A DNA stretch of 18,532 bases from an uncultured Eubacteriales bacterium (lineage in GTDB: Bacteria > Bacillota > Clostridia > Peptostreptococcales > Anaerovoracaceae), in the NCBI GenBank assembly GCA_900540145.1, contig UQEW01000047.1:1-18532 (forward strand), read 5' to 3'. Positions 8,763-15,571 of the stretch are shown here, one piece after another. How positions within the stretch are numbered: position 1 is the stretch's first letter; each line of letters starts with the position of its first letter. The translations under genes were made by a program, and so were the position numbers. A model generated the notes under the pieces. It had not been told where the DNA came from, ran no database searches, and saw only the letters and a list, made by a program, of their open reading frames with translations.

Positions 8763-9070
8763 CAGACCGTAGACAAACTCCGACTGTCAGTATGCTCAGA
8801 GCATATGTGATTATTTGATACGGTGTGCGCAATGAACTGCTGACAAAAAATCAATTTTTTTTAATTTTTTACATCAAAAACCAACTAAAAATCTGATTGT
8901 CCGCTAAAACACTGTACTTATCAGCACATTCAAGGATTGAAATACTTCAAATTACTACGATTTTACTACCATTGAATGAGCCTTGATACGTTAGAAATCC
9001 CAGATTTGCAAAGATATGGTACAGCACATCAGTATTGAAAAACAAAAATTGAATATCGCAAGTAGATTAT
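8763..9070. other. Non-coding left end of the element or junction region
   Basis: About 300 bp with no supportable gene. It contains a short palindrome (TATGCT CAG AGCATA, around 8792-8806), then a block of A and T runs (about 8845-8880) of the type in which Tn916-like integrases recombine. No complete promoter with good spacing was found. The attachment site probably lies here. Confidence 0.5.
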
Positions 9071-9130
9071 GGAACGCCGATATTGACGTTCCTTTTCTAT
9101 TTCCAGCCGTTCAGAAATGGACGGCTTTTT
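9071..9130 (+). promoter_or_regulatory. Tandem hairpins, possible attenuator, before the adhesin gene
   Basis: Hairpin 1: GGAACG (9071-9076) with CGTTCC (9087-9092), followed by TTTTCTATTT. Hairpin 2: AGCCGT (9105-9110) with ACGGCT (9121-9126), followed by TTTTT. Both have terminator form and lie only 34 bp or more before the adhesin start. GAACG at 9072-9076 can instead pair with CGTTC at 9108-9112, which would break both hairpins, so an attenuator is possible. Function is inferred. Confidence 0.6.
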
Positions 9131-9163
9131 CTATATCCAAACGAAAGGAGAATTTTAAAAGCT

Positions 9164-12100
9164 ATGAAAAAGATATTGAAGCGATTAGCCACAGGCTTCC
9201 TTGCCTTTGCGACTATCGTTACCGCTTTGCCGACAACGGCAGTCCACGCTTCCGAGAAGCAATACTGGACAGAAAGTGCCGAGCGTGTCGGTATCGTTGA
9301 AAAAGTAATGAATGACGGTTCTATCGGTTCGACATTCAATGAGGGACACATGACCGTTGAGGGCGAGGACGCTTTCTGCGTGGATATTAACACCAACTTC
9401 CGCAACGGTTATAAGACCAGAGCCGACGCAAGCACACGCATGAGCTACGACCAGATTTCAGATGTTGCCCTCTCAATCGAGTATGTTAATCAGTATGTGC
9501 AGAGCCACAGCGGATTGAGCAGTCAGCATATCTATCTTTTGAAACAGTGCGTCGTATGGCAGAGATTGAGTGTTCATCTTGGCTGGCAATGCGATAACGT
9601 CAGAGCTTCCTATGATGAAATTCCAAAAGCTATACAGGACGAGGTTTACGCTGGGGCGAAAGCCTTTGCCAGCGAGAACAAGGAACGCTATGAATGTGGC
9701 GGTTACATCTACTCTGGCGAGGGACAGGACATTGGACAGTTCTGGGCGAAACTTGCCGTTGGAAATGCCACATTGAAAAAGACTTCCAGTAATGCCAGCA
9801 TTACCGATGGGAACGGGCTTTACTCTATCGCTGGTGCGACTTATGGTGTCTATTCTGATAAGGACTGTACGAAACAGCTTGCCACCCTTACGACTGATAA
9901 CAGCGGAAATACTGATACCGTGGAAGTAAAGGCTGGCACAGTCTACATCAAAGAGCTTTCTGCTCCTGCTGGCTATAAGGTGGACAGCACTGTCTATTCC
10001 TTAAATGTGGAAGCTGGCAAGACAGCGACACTCAATGTATCCGATACGCCAAAGGTCACAGATACCCTTATCGAGCTTTTCAAGATTGACATGGAAACAC
10101 AGAAAGACGCTCCACAGGGCGACGCTTCCCTAGAGGGTGCGGAGTTCACATGGAAATTCTATGCGGGACACTATACCGCTGATAATCTTCCTAGCGAGCC
10201 TACAAAGACATGGGTGACAAAGACAATCGCTGAAAAGGACAGCGACGGCACTATCCATTATGTTTCCCGCCTTTCTGATGAATACAAGGTATCTGGGGAC
10301 AGCTTCTATACACAGGACGGAAAGAACGTGCTTCCTTTAGGAACGCTGACGGTTGAGGAAACGAAAGCTCCTAACGGCTATCTTCTTGACGGTGCATATA
10401 TGCAGACTGACGGAAGCGAGGAACAGATTAAAGGAATGTACCTTACACAGATTACCGAGGACGGCGACATTGCCGTACTGTCTGGAAGCAATCAGTACCA
10501 TGTATCAGACAAGGTTATCCGTGGCGGTGTAAAAATCCAGAAAAGAGATTTAGAAACCAGCGATACCAAAGGTCAAGGAAGTGCGACTTTGAAAGACGCT
10601 GAATTTGAAATCATTTCTCTGAATGACAACGCTGTACTTGTCGAGGGGAAACTTTACAGCAAGAATGAAGTGGTAAAAACAATCCTTACCGACATTGAGG
10701 GCGTGGCTTCTACTTCTGCCGACCTGTTACCTTACGGGAAATACCGTATCGAGGAAAGCAAAGCTCCAGAGGGCTATCTGACGGACGGTGCGAAACCGAT
10801 TGAATTTGAAATCACAGAGGACGGAAAAATCGTTGACCTTACAGGTACGGACACTTCCATTTACAATCAAGTAAAGCGTGGCGACCTTGAGGGTGTCAAG
10901 ATTGGGGCTGGTACACACCAGCGTCTTGCGGGAGTTCCGTTTAGGATCACCAGCAAGACCACAGGTGAGAGCCACATTATCGTAACTGATGATAACGGAC
11001 AGTTCTCTACTTCTTCTGACTGGGCTTCCCATAAGAACAACACCAACGCAGGAAAGACCAGCGAGGACGGTATCTGGTTTGGAACAAGCGAGCCTGACGA
11101 CAGCAAAGGTGCTTTGATTTACGATACCTATATCATTGAAGAATTACGCTGTGAGGGCAACAAAGGCTTTGAGCTTATCCCTGCCTTTGAAATCGTGGTG
11201 TCCAGAAACAATGTGACCGTTGATTTAGGGACACTGACTGATGAATGCGAGAAAGAAATCACTATCCATACCACAGCCACAGGCAAAGACGGCGAGAAGT
11301 CTATCGTGGCTGGTAAAGAGGTAACAATCGTTGACACGGTTACGCTTGACGGGCTGGAAAAAGGCACAAAATATCAGTTGAAAGGCTGGCAGATGTTGAA
11401 AGAGGAAAACGCCGAGCTTCTTATCGACGGTCAGCGTGTGGAAAGTGATTACACATTCACAGCCGACAGCGAGGAAATGAAGATTGAAATAGAATACACA
11501 TTCAACGCTTCTTCTCTGGGCGGTCAGAACCTTGTGACCTTTGAGGAACTTTACGACCTTTCCAATGAGGACGAGCCTGTAAAAGTGGCTGAACACAAGG
11601 ACATTGACGACGAGGGACAGACGGTGCTTATCACAGAGCGTATCATCTCTATCCATACCACAGCGACCAGCGAGGACGGAAAGAAAGAGATTGAAGCTGG
11701 AAAAGACGTGACAATCATTGATACTGTTACCCTTGACGGCTTGGAAATCGGCACTAAGTATCAGCTTAAAGGCTGGCAGATGACTAAGGACGAAAACGCA
11801 GAGCTTATCATCAACGGAGAGCGTGTCGAGAATGATTATACTTTTACTGCCGACAGTGAAAGCATGGAAGTCCAGATTGCCTTTACATTCGACGCTTCCG
11901 AGCTTGGCGGAAAAGAACTTGTGACCTTTGAGGAATTATACGATTTGAGCAATCCAGACGAACCGACTAAGGTTACAGAGCATAAGGACATTGAGGACGA
12001 CGGGCAGACGGTGACAATCACAGAAGTACCAGAAATGCCGGAAGAACCAACAGAGCCGGAACAGCCGACCACACCAGATACACCGAGCAAGACAACAGAC

Positions 12101-12208
12101 GCTCCAAAGACAGGCGATAACACAAACATTGCCTTATTCTTAGGGCTTCTTATTCTCTCTGGTGCAGGCGTGGCAGGAACATACTTCATCAAGCGTAGAC
12201 GTTCATAA
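9164..12208 (+). CDS. Sortase-anchored thioester-domain adhesin with SpaA/Cna-B-like and VaFE repeats
   Basis: A 1014-residue surface protein. Signal peptide about 1-29 (cut likely after AVHA). A thioester domain follows, with FCVD (C72) and KQCVVW (Q128), the pair expected to form the internal Cys-Gln thioester used for covalent binding. Then come four SpaA/Cna-B-like domains (about 203-293, 302-448, 456-568, 575-690) with KAPNGYLL and KAPEGYLT signatures, and two VaFE-type repeats (about 698-826 and 828-955), each with VTFEELYDLS. A proline/threonine spacer, APKTG (980-984), a hydrophobic segment and RRRS form the sorting signal. The start is the ATG with AAAGGAG 13 nt upstream; the reading frame is open for 27 codons further upstream but there it crosses the terminator hairpin and lacks a ribosome site. 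Such proteins occur as cargo at the left end of Tn916-type elements. The receptor is unknown. Confidence 0.88.
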   Translation: MKKILKRLATGFLAFATIVTALPTTAVHASEKQYWTESAERVGIVEKVMNDGSIGSTFNEGHMTVEGEDAFCVDINTNFRNGYKTRADASTRMSYDQISDVALSIEYVNQYVQSHSGLSSQHIYLLKQCVVWQRLSVHLGWQCDNVRASYDEIPKAIQDEVYAGAKAFASENKERYECGGYIYSGEGQDIGQFWAKLAVGNATLKKTSSNASITDGNGLYSIAGATYGVYSDKDCTKQLATLTTDNSGNTDTVEVKAGTVYIKELSAPAGYKVDSTVYSLNVEAGKTATLNVSDTPKVTDTLIELFKIDMETQKDAPQGDASLEGAEFTWKFYAGHYTADNLPSEPTKTWVTKTIAEKDSDGTIHYVSRLSDEYKVSGDSFYTQDGKNVLPLGTLTVEETKAPNGYLLDGAYMQTDGSEEQIKGMYLTQITEDGDIAVLSGSNQYHVSDKVIRGGVKIQKRDLETSDTKGQGSATLKDAEFEIISLNDNAVLVEGKLYSKNEVVKTILTDIEGVASTSADLLPYGKYRIEESKAPEGYLTDGAKPIEFEITEDGKIVDLTGTDTSIYNQVKRGDLEGVKIGAGTHQRLAGVPFRITSKTTGESHIIVTDDNGQFSTSSDWASHKNNTNAGKTSEDGIWFGTSEPDDSKGALIYDTYIIEELRCEGNKGFELIPAFEIVVSRNNVTVDLGTLTDECEKEITIHTTATGKDGEKSIVAGKEVTIVDTVTLDGLEKGTKYQLKGWQMLKEENAELLIDGQRVESDYTFTADSEEMKIEIEYTFNASSLGGQNLVTFEELYDLSNEDEPVKVAEHKDIDDEGQTVLITERIISIHTTATSEDGKKEIEAGKDVTIIDTVTLDGLEIGTKYQLKGWQMTKDENAELIINGERVENDYTFTADSESMEVQIAFTFDASELGGKELVTFEELYDLSNPDEPTKVTEHKDIEDDGQTVTITEVPEMPEEPTEPEQPTTPDTPSKTTDAPKTGDNTNIALFLGLLILSGAGVAGTYFIKRRRS
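11245..12028 (+). repeat. Two tandem VaFE-type repeats within the adhesin gene
   Basis: Two adjacent units of about 390 bp encode near-copies: each has IHTTAT, VDTVTLDGLE or IDTVTLDGLE, GTKYQLKGWQM, DYTFTADSE, VTFEELYDLS and EHKDI. The nucleotide copies have drifted mainly at third positions, which suggests an old duplication rather than a recent one. Confidence 0.75.
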
Positions 12209-12278
12209 TCGGACGGTCTGCTTATGATGATGAAGAAATCACGTTCCCCGCCGATACATGGAAACGGCGGAGCTTCCC

Positions 12279-12399
12279 TTTATTCTGGCTTGTCCGCCAC
12301 CCACCTGTAAGCACACAGACAGTCAAGGGTGCTTTTAAGCATTTACCTGCCCTTGACGGTCTGGGGGCTTACGGGTATCACACCACCAGCCAGAATAAA
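12279..12399 (+). ncRNA. Nested stem structure ahead of the DUF961 genes (candidate structured leader)
   Basis: Outer arms TTTATTCTGGCT (12279-12290) and its perfect complement (12388-12399) enclose GTAAGC/GCTTAC (12307-12312 with 12367-12372) and an inner stem CAGAC-GTCAAGGG (12316-12320, 12322-12329) with CCCTTGAC-GTCTG (12350-12357, 12359-12363). Together they form one coherent rod of about 120 nt in a 220-bp gene-free gap. It could be a regulatory RNA leader or, as DNA, a single-strand origin. Structure is seen; function is inferred. Confidence 0.5.
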
Positions 12400-12443
12400 A
12401 GCATTGATAATCAACAGATTTTATAGAAATGAGGTATGAACAC

Positions 12444-12770
12444 ATGAAATTGAAATATATCGTGCCTGACATGGCACAGACTTTTGGTAACTTGGAGTTT
12501 GCAGGAGAAAATGAGGTAGAGCAACAGCGTGTCAATGGTCGCTTTGTCCCCGTGACGAGAAGCTATAACCTGTATTCCGACATTCAGAGAGCCGACGACA
12601 TTATCGTGGTGCTTCCCGCAAAGGCTGGGGAGAAGCGTTTCAAGTATGAGCAGAAAGTAAAGCTCATCAATCCTAAGATTACCGCCGAGGGAAAGAACGT
12701 GCGAGGTCGTGGCTACACTAACTATATCTTAACGGCTGATGATATGCTTCCAGCCGAGGAAAGCAAGTAA
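12444..12770 (+). CDS. DUF961 family protein (Tn916 Orf23-type)
   Basis: A 108-residue protein of the YdcP/DUF961 family, a constant pair at the DNA-processing end of Tn916-like elements. Signature pieces visible are MKLKYIVPDMAQTFGNLEFAG-type opening, RSYNLYSD, VVLPAKAGEKRF and the closing INPKITAEGKNVRGRGYTNYILTADD region (only parts quoted). The start at 12444 is preferred because GAGG stands 9 bases upstream. An in-frame ATG at 12429 overlaps that ribosome site and has none of its own. The family is necessary for or accessory to conjugation in related elements, but its biochemical role is not settled. A second paralogue follows after 15 bp, so they are co-translated. A structured leader precedes it. 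Confidence 0.85.
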   Translation: MKLKYIVPDMAQTFGNLEFAGENEVEQQRVNGRFVPVTRSYNLYSDIQRADDIIVVLPAKAGEKRFKYEQKVKLINPKITAEGKNVRGRGYTNYILTADDMLPAEESK

Positions 12771-12785
12771 AGGGGGTATCAGATT

Positions 12786-13172
12786 ATGAGATTAGCGAAT
12801 GGAATTGTGTTAGATAAGGAAAAGACGTTTGGAGTACTGAAATTCTCCGCATTAAGACATGAAGTGCGAGTAGAGAATGAGGACGGGACAACCAGCGAGG
12901 AAATCAAGCGTAGAACTTACGATTTGAAGTGCAGTCAGCAGGAACGCACGATACAGGTATCTATCCCAGCGGAAATCCCTGTCAAGGATTATCCGTACAA
13001 TGCAGAGGTGGAGCTTATCAATCCTGTTGCCGATACGGTGGCAAACGCCAACTACCGAGGGGCAGACGTGGAATGGTACATCAAGGCAGACGACATTGTA
13101 CTGAAAAATAAAGGCGGTCAGCCCGCAGGAAATCCACAGAACCATGCTCCGCATGGACAGCAGAAAAAATAA
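12786..13172 (+). CDS. DUF961 family protein (Tn916 Orf22-type)
   Basis: A 128-residue paralogue of the preceding protein. It shares the layout: MRLANGIVLDKEKTFGVLKF opening, a RRTYDLKCS segment, VSIPAEIPVKDYPYNAEVEL, and the end NPVADTVANANYRGADVEWY with an ADDIVLKNK close. A short histidine/glutamine-rich tail follows. AAAGGGGG at 12769-12776 overlaps the stop of the first gene and supports the ATG. In Tn916 the next gene is the coupling ATPase; here an M23 peptidase cassette intervenes. Function at the molecular level is unknown. Confidence 0.85.
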   Translation: MRLANGIVLDKEKTFGVLKFSALRHEVRVENEDGTTSEEIKRRTYDLKCSQQERTIQVSIPAEIPVKDYPYNAEVELINPVADTVANANYRGADVEWYIKADDIVLKNKGGQPAGNPQNHAPHGQQKK

Positions 13173-13193
13173 ACAGATAAAAGCTGATATGTA

Positions 13194-13222
13194 TTGCCTA
13201 CCTTTTCAAGCTCCTATATAAT
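13194..13222 (+). promoter_or_regulatory. Sigma-A-type promoter of the M23 peptidase cassette
   Basis: TTGCCT (13194-13199), exactly 17 nt, then a perfect TATAAT (13217-13222). It stands 33 bp before the GTG start of the peptidase gene and just past the second DUF961 stop codon. Confidence 0.7.
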
Positions 13223-13243
13223 GAGAACGAAGCAATATAGGAG
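13211..13243 (+). promoter_or_regulatory. Inverted repeat overlapping the -10 box and the ribosome binding site
   Basis: CTCCTATAT (13211-13219) and ATATAGGAG (13235-13243) are perfect 9-bp complements with a 15-nt spacer. The left arm overlaps the -10 box and the right arm contains the GGAG ribosome site. It could be a repressor operator, or an RNA hairpin hiding the ribosome site in readthrough transcripts. Confidence 0.6.
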
Positions 13244-13255
13244 TGATGATAATTA

Positions 13256-14128
13256 GTGGAAACTTTCGCAAAAATCATAAAAAAGATGTATTGGCTAGGA
13301 TTGATAGGTTTTCTTGGAACATTTCTTGATATTCCAGTATTGAGGTTATTCTATCTGTTTTTTCTGCTGGCGATTGTAGATTTTGTTCTATCTTTTATTA
13401 TTGTGATACGGACAGAAAGCACAGATGAAACAGCAATCGCCTTGAAATTCTTGTCTCAGAATATAGGTATGCTGATTGGAATACCCGTGATATATGTACG
13501 AAACTTGTTTTTTCTGCCTAATATCCGTAATTATAAACCACAGACTTTATATAGTCTCCCATTTTCGGGGTGCTGGACTGTGGCAAACGGCGGAATAAAC
13601 AGAGAAACTTCCCATTCTTGGTCTATCTGCAATCAACGATATGCGTATGATTTTTTTGTTGAGGAAAATGGAAAAACATTTCATGGGGACGGGAAATCCG
13701 TATCTGATTATTTCTGCTACGGAAAACCTGTTTTATCTCCTGCTGACGGCATAGTGGTTGAAATCAAAAATCTTTTTGAAGATACTCCTATCCCAGAGGA
13801 GCAAGAGGTATTATGTAGTGCTTCTGACGTAAGAGGAAATTATATTGTTATTCAGCACACAAAGCATGAATATAGTACCATAGCACATATCAAAAAAGAC
13901 AGCTTTTGTGTAAATGTAGGCGATAAAGTATGTCGGGGACAGCAGATAGCCTGCTGTGGCAATAGCGGTAACACAAGCGAACCGCATATACATTTTCAAG
14001 TACAGCAGGGAAAGAGTTTTCTTTTTTCCGCAAGCCTGCCGATTTGGTTCACAAAGATAATCAATTACACAACCTCAAAAGCAGACTCACATATCAGCAG
14101 GGGACAAATAGTAGAAAATCAGAAATAA
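13256..14128 (+). CDS. Membrane-anchored M23 (LytM/lysostaphin-type) metallopeptidase
   Basis: A 290-residue protein with two or three hydrophobic segments (about 11-51 and 66-84), then an extracytoplasmic M23 domain. Candidate zinc ligands and catalytic residues are H120 and D132 in the SHSW...QRYAYDF segment, H211 (TIAHIKK) and EPHIHF with H234 and H236. GNYIVIQH and GDKVCRGQQIACCGNSGNT are family-typical. M23 enzymes usually cut peptidoglycan cross-bridges, sometimes bacteriocin or surface proteins. The start is GTG with ATAGGAG 12 nt upstream; no in-frame ATG fits. It is A/T-richer than its ICE neighbours, has its own promoter and terminator, and interrupts the usual Orf22-Orf21 order, so it is a later acquisition. 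Several cysteines are unusual for an exported domain. The substrate is unknown. Confidence 0.8.
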   Translation: METFAKIIKKMYWLGLIGFLGTFLDIPVLRLFYLFFLLAIVDFVLSFIIVIRTESTDETAIALKFLSQNIGMLIGIPVIYVRNLFFLPNIRNYKPQTLYSLPFSGCWTVANGGINRETSHSWSICNQRYAYDFFVEENGKTFHGDGKSVSDYFCYGKPVLSPADGIVVEIKNLFEDTPIPEEQEVLCSASDVRGNYIVIQHTKHEYSTIAHIKKDSFCVNVGDKVCRGQQIACCGNSGNTSEPHIHFQVQQGKSFLFSASLPIWFTKIINYTTSKADSHISRGQIVENQK

Positions 14129-14135
14129 GTAATCA

Positions 14136-14166
14136 AGCGGTTGGTCTTTACGATTGACCGCTTTTT
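14136..14166 (+). terminator. Terminator between the M23 gene and ftsK-like gene
   Basis: AGCGGT (14136-14141) pairs with ACCGCT (14157-14162), extendable inward by three G-U pairs, U-A and C-G, and followed by TTTTT-CC (T run 14162-14166). It starts 8 bp past the peptidase stop codon and ends 22 bp before the next start codon. Confidence 0.75.
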
Positions 14167-14188
14167 CCATATCCAGAAAGGGGTGTTT

Positions 14189-15571
14189 ATGAACCTATAC
14201 AAATACAAGGGAAAGCGTATCAGAGCCAGCGACAAGAACCTTGTGTACCGCTTCTGTACGGGTACGCTCCTGCTCCTGTTCGTGGCGGTTCTCCTGCTAC
14301 TGAACATGGGACAGCTCCTGCGTACTGATTGGGAGCATTTCAGCTTACTTGATAATGGCGTGACGCTTTCCACATACAACTTCATAACCATAGGGATAGC
14401 GACTGGTGTTTGTGCATTGGTCGCTTTTCTTTATTACCGCTTCTTCCATGACAGCTTCAAGAAACTCCTGCACCGTCAAAAGCTTTCCCGCATGATACTG
14501 GACAATAAGTGGTATGAAGCACAGACCGTACAGGACAGCGGTTTTTTCACTGACCTGCAGAGCAGATCAAGGGAAAAAATCGTCTGGTTTCCAAAAATCT
14601 ATTATCAAATGGACACGGGACTGCTCCATATCCGCTGTGAAATCTCTTTGGGAAAGTATCAAGACCAGCTCCTGCGACTGGAAGATAAGCTGGAAAGCGG
14701 GCTTTACTGCGAGCTGACCGACAAGACGCTCCATGACGGCTATATCGAGTACACCCTGCTCTATGACATGATAGCGAACCGTATCACGATTGACGAGGTA
14801 AAGGCTGAAAACGGGGGCTTGCGTCTGATGAAGAACCTCACATGGGAATACGACGCACTTCCTCACGCCCTTATCTGTGGCGGGACTGGCGGTGGAAAGA
14901 CCTATTTCCTGCTTACAATCATTGAAGCCCTCTTGCAGACCAACGCCCAGCTTTACATCTTAGACCCTAAGAACGCTGACCTTGCGGATTTGGGTACGGT
15001 CATGGATAACGTGTACCACACCAAAGAAGATATGATTGAATGTGTCAATGCGTTCTATGAGGGCATGGTACAACGAAGCGAGGAAATGAAGCACCACCCT
15101 GACTATAAGACGGGAGAGAATTATGCCTATCTGGGTTTACCGCCCTGTTTTCTTATCTTTGACGAGTATGTGGCGTTCTTGGAAATGCTGGGGACAAAGG
15201 AAAGCATGAGCCTTTTAAGCCAGTTAAAGAAAATCGTCATGCTTGGCAGACAGGCGGGCTATTTCCTCATTGTCGCCTGCCAGCGTCCCGACGCAAAGTA
15301 TTTCAGCGACGGTATCAGAGATAACTTCAACTTCCGTGTGGGCTTGGGACGTATCAGCGAACTTGGCTACGGTATGCTTTTCGGAAGCGACGTAAAGAAG
15401 CAGTTCTTCCAGAAGCGTATCAAGGGACGTGGCTATTGTGACGTAGGTACGAGCGTCATATCGGAGTTTTACACTCCCCTTGTACCAAAGGGGCATGATT
15501 TTTTACAGACTATCGGCTCTCTTGCACTGGCAAGGCAAGCCGTATCAGAGAAACAAAAGGAGATTGAATGA
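14189..15571 (+). CDS. FtsK/SpoIIIE-family coupling ATPase of the ICE (Tn916 Orf21-type)
   Basis: A 460-residue membrane ATPase expected to act as coupling protein, bringing the relaxase-DNA complex to the secretion channel. Two membrane segments lie near the N terminus (about 20-44 and 64-84). The motor domain has Walker A GGTGGGKT (231-238) and Walker B CFLIFDEY (D325, E326), and the nucleotide-translocase VACQRPDAKYFSDGIRDN segment follows. The start at 14189 is chosen because AAAGGGG lies 5 bases upstream; the open frame extends upstream to a TTG within the terminator hairpin, which has no ribosome site. It overlaps the next gene by 4 bp, so translation is coupled. It is the homologue of TcpA/ConQ-type proteins. 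Confidence 0.9.
   Translation: MNLYKYKGKRIRASDKNLVYRFCTGTLLLLFVAVLLLLNMGQLLRTDWEHFSLLDNGVTLSTYNFITIGIATGVCALVAFLYYRFFHDSFKKLLHRQKLSRMILDNKWYEAQTVQDSGFFTDLQSRSREKIVWFPKIYYQMDTGLLHIRCEISLGKYQDQLLRLEDKLESGLYCELTDKTLHDGYIEYTLLYDMIANRITIDEVKAENGGLRLMKNLTWEYDALPHALICGGTGGGKTYFLLTIIEALLQTNAQLYILDPKNADLADLGTVMDNVYHTKEDMIECVNAFYEGMVQRSEEMKHHPDYKTGENYAYLGLPPCFLIFDEYVAFLEMLGTKESMSLLSQLKKIVMLGRQAGYFLIVACQRPDAKYFSDGIRDNFNFRVGLGRISELGYGMLFGSDVKKQFFQKRIKGRGYCDVGTSVISEFYTPLVPKGHDFLQTIGSLALARQAVSEKQKEIE

Noticed and set aside
8763..8800. Possible insertion-sequence end, CAGACCGTAGACAAACT
   Set aside because: It recalls ends of some transposons, but no transposase, second end or target duplication is visible.
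8763..9070. tRNA gene as integration target
   Set aside because: No cloverleaf or TTC-loop pattern was found near the junction; the neighbour is gltX, a synthetase gene, not a tRNA gene.
9083..9163. Upstream extension of the adhesin by 27 codons
   Set aside because: It would place residues before an obvious signal peptide, has no ribosome site, and overlaps a terminator-like hairpin.
11225..11754. Minus-strand open frames inside the adhesin repeats
   Set aside because: They are antisense to a well-supported protein and recur only because the VaFE units are duplicated.
11245..12028. CRISPR-like or satellite repeat
   Set aside because: The repeat unit is about 390 bp, coding and in frame; no short regularly spaced repeats occur anywhere in the window.
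12404..12427. Promoter TTGATA...TATAGA before the first DUF961 gene
   Set aside because: The spacing is only 12 nt, too short for a sigma-A promoter.
14141..14188. TTG-started extension of the ftsK-like gene
   Set aside because: It begins inside the terminator stem and lacks a ribosome site; ATG at 14189 has AAAGGGG 5 bases upstream.
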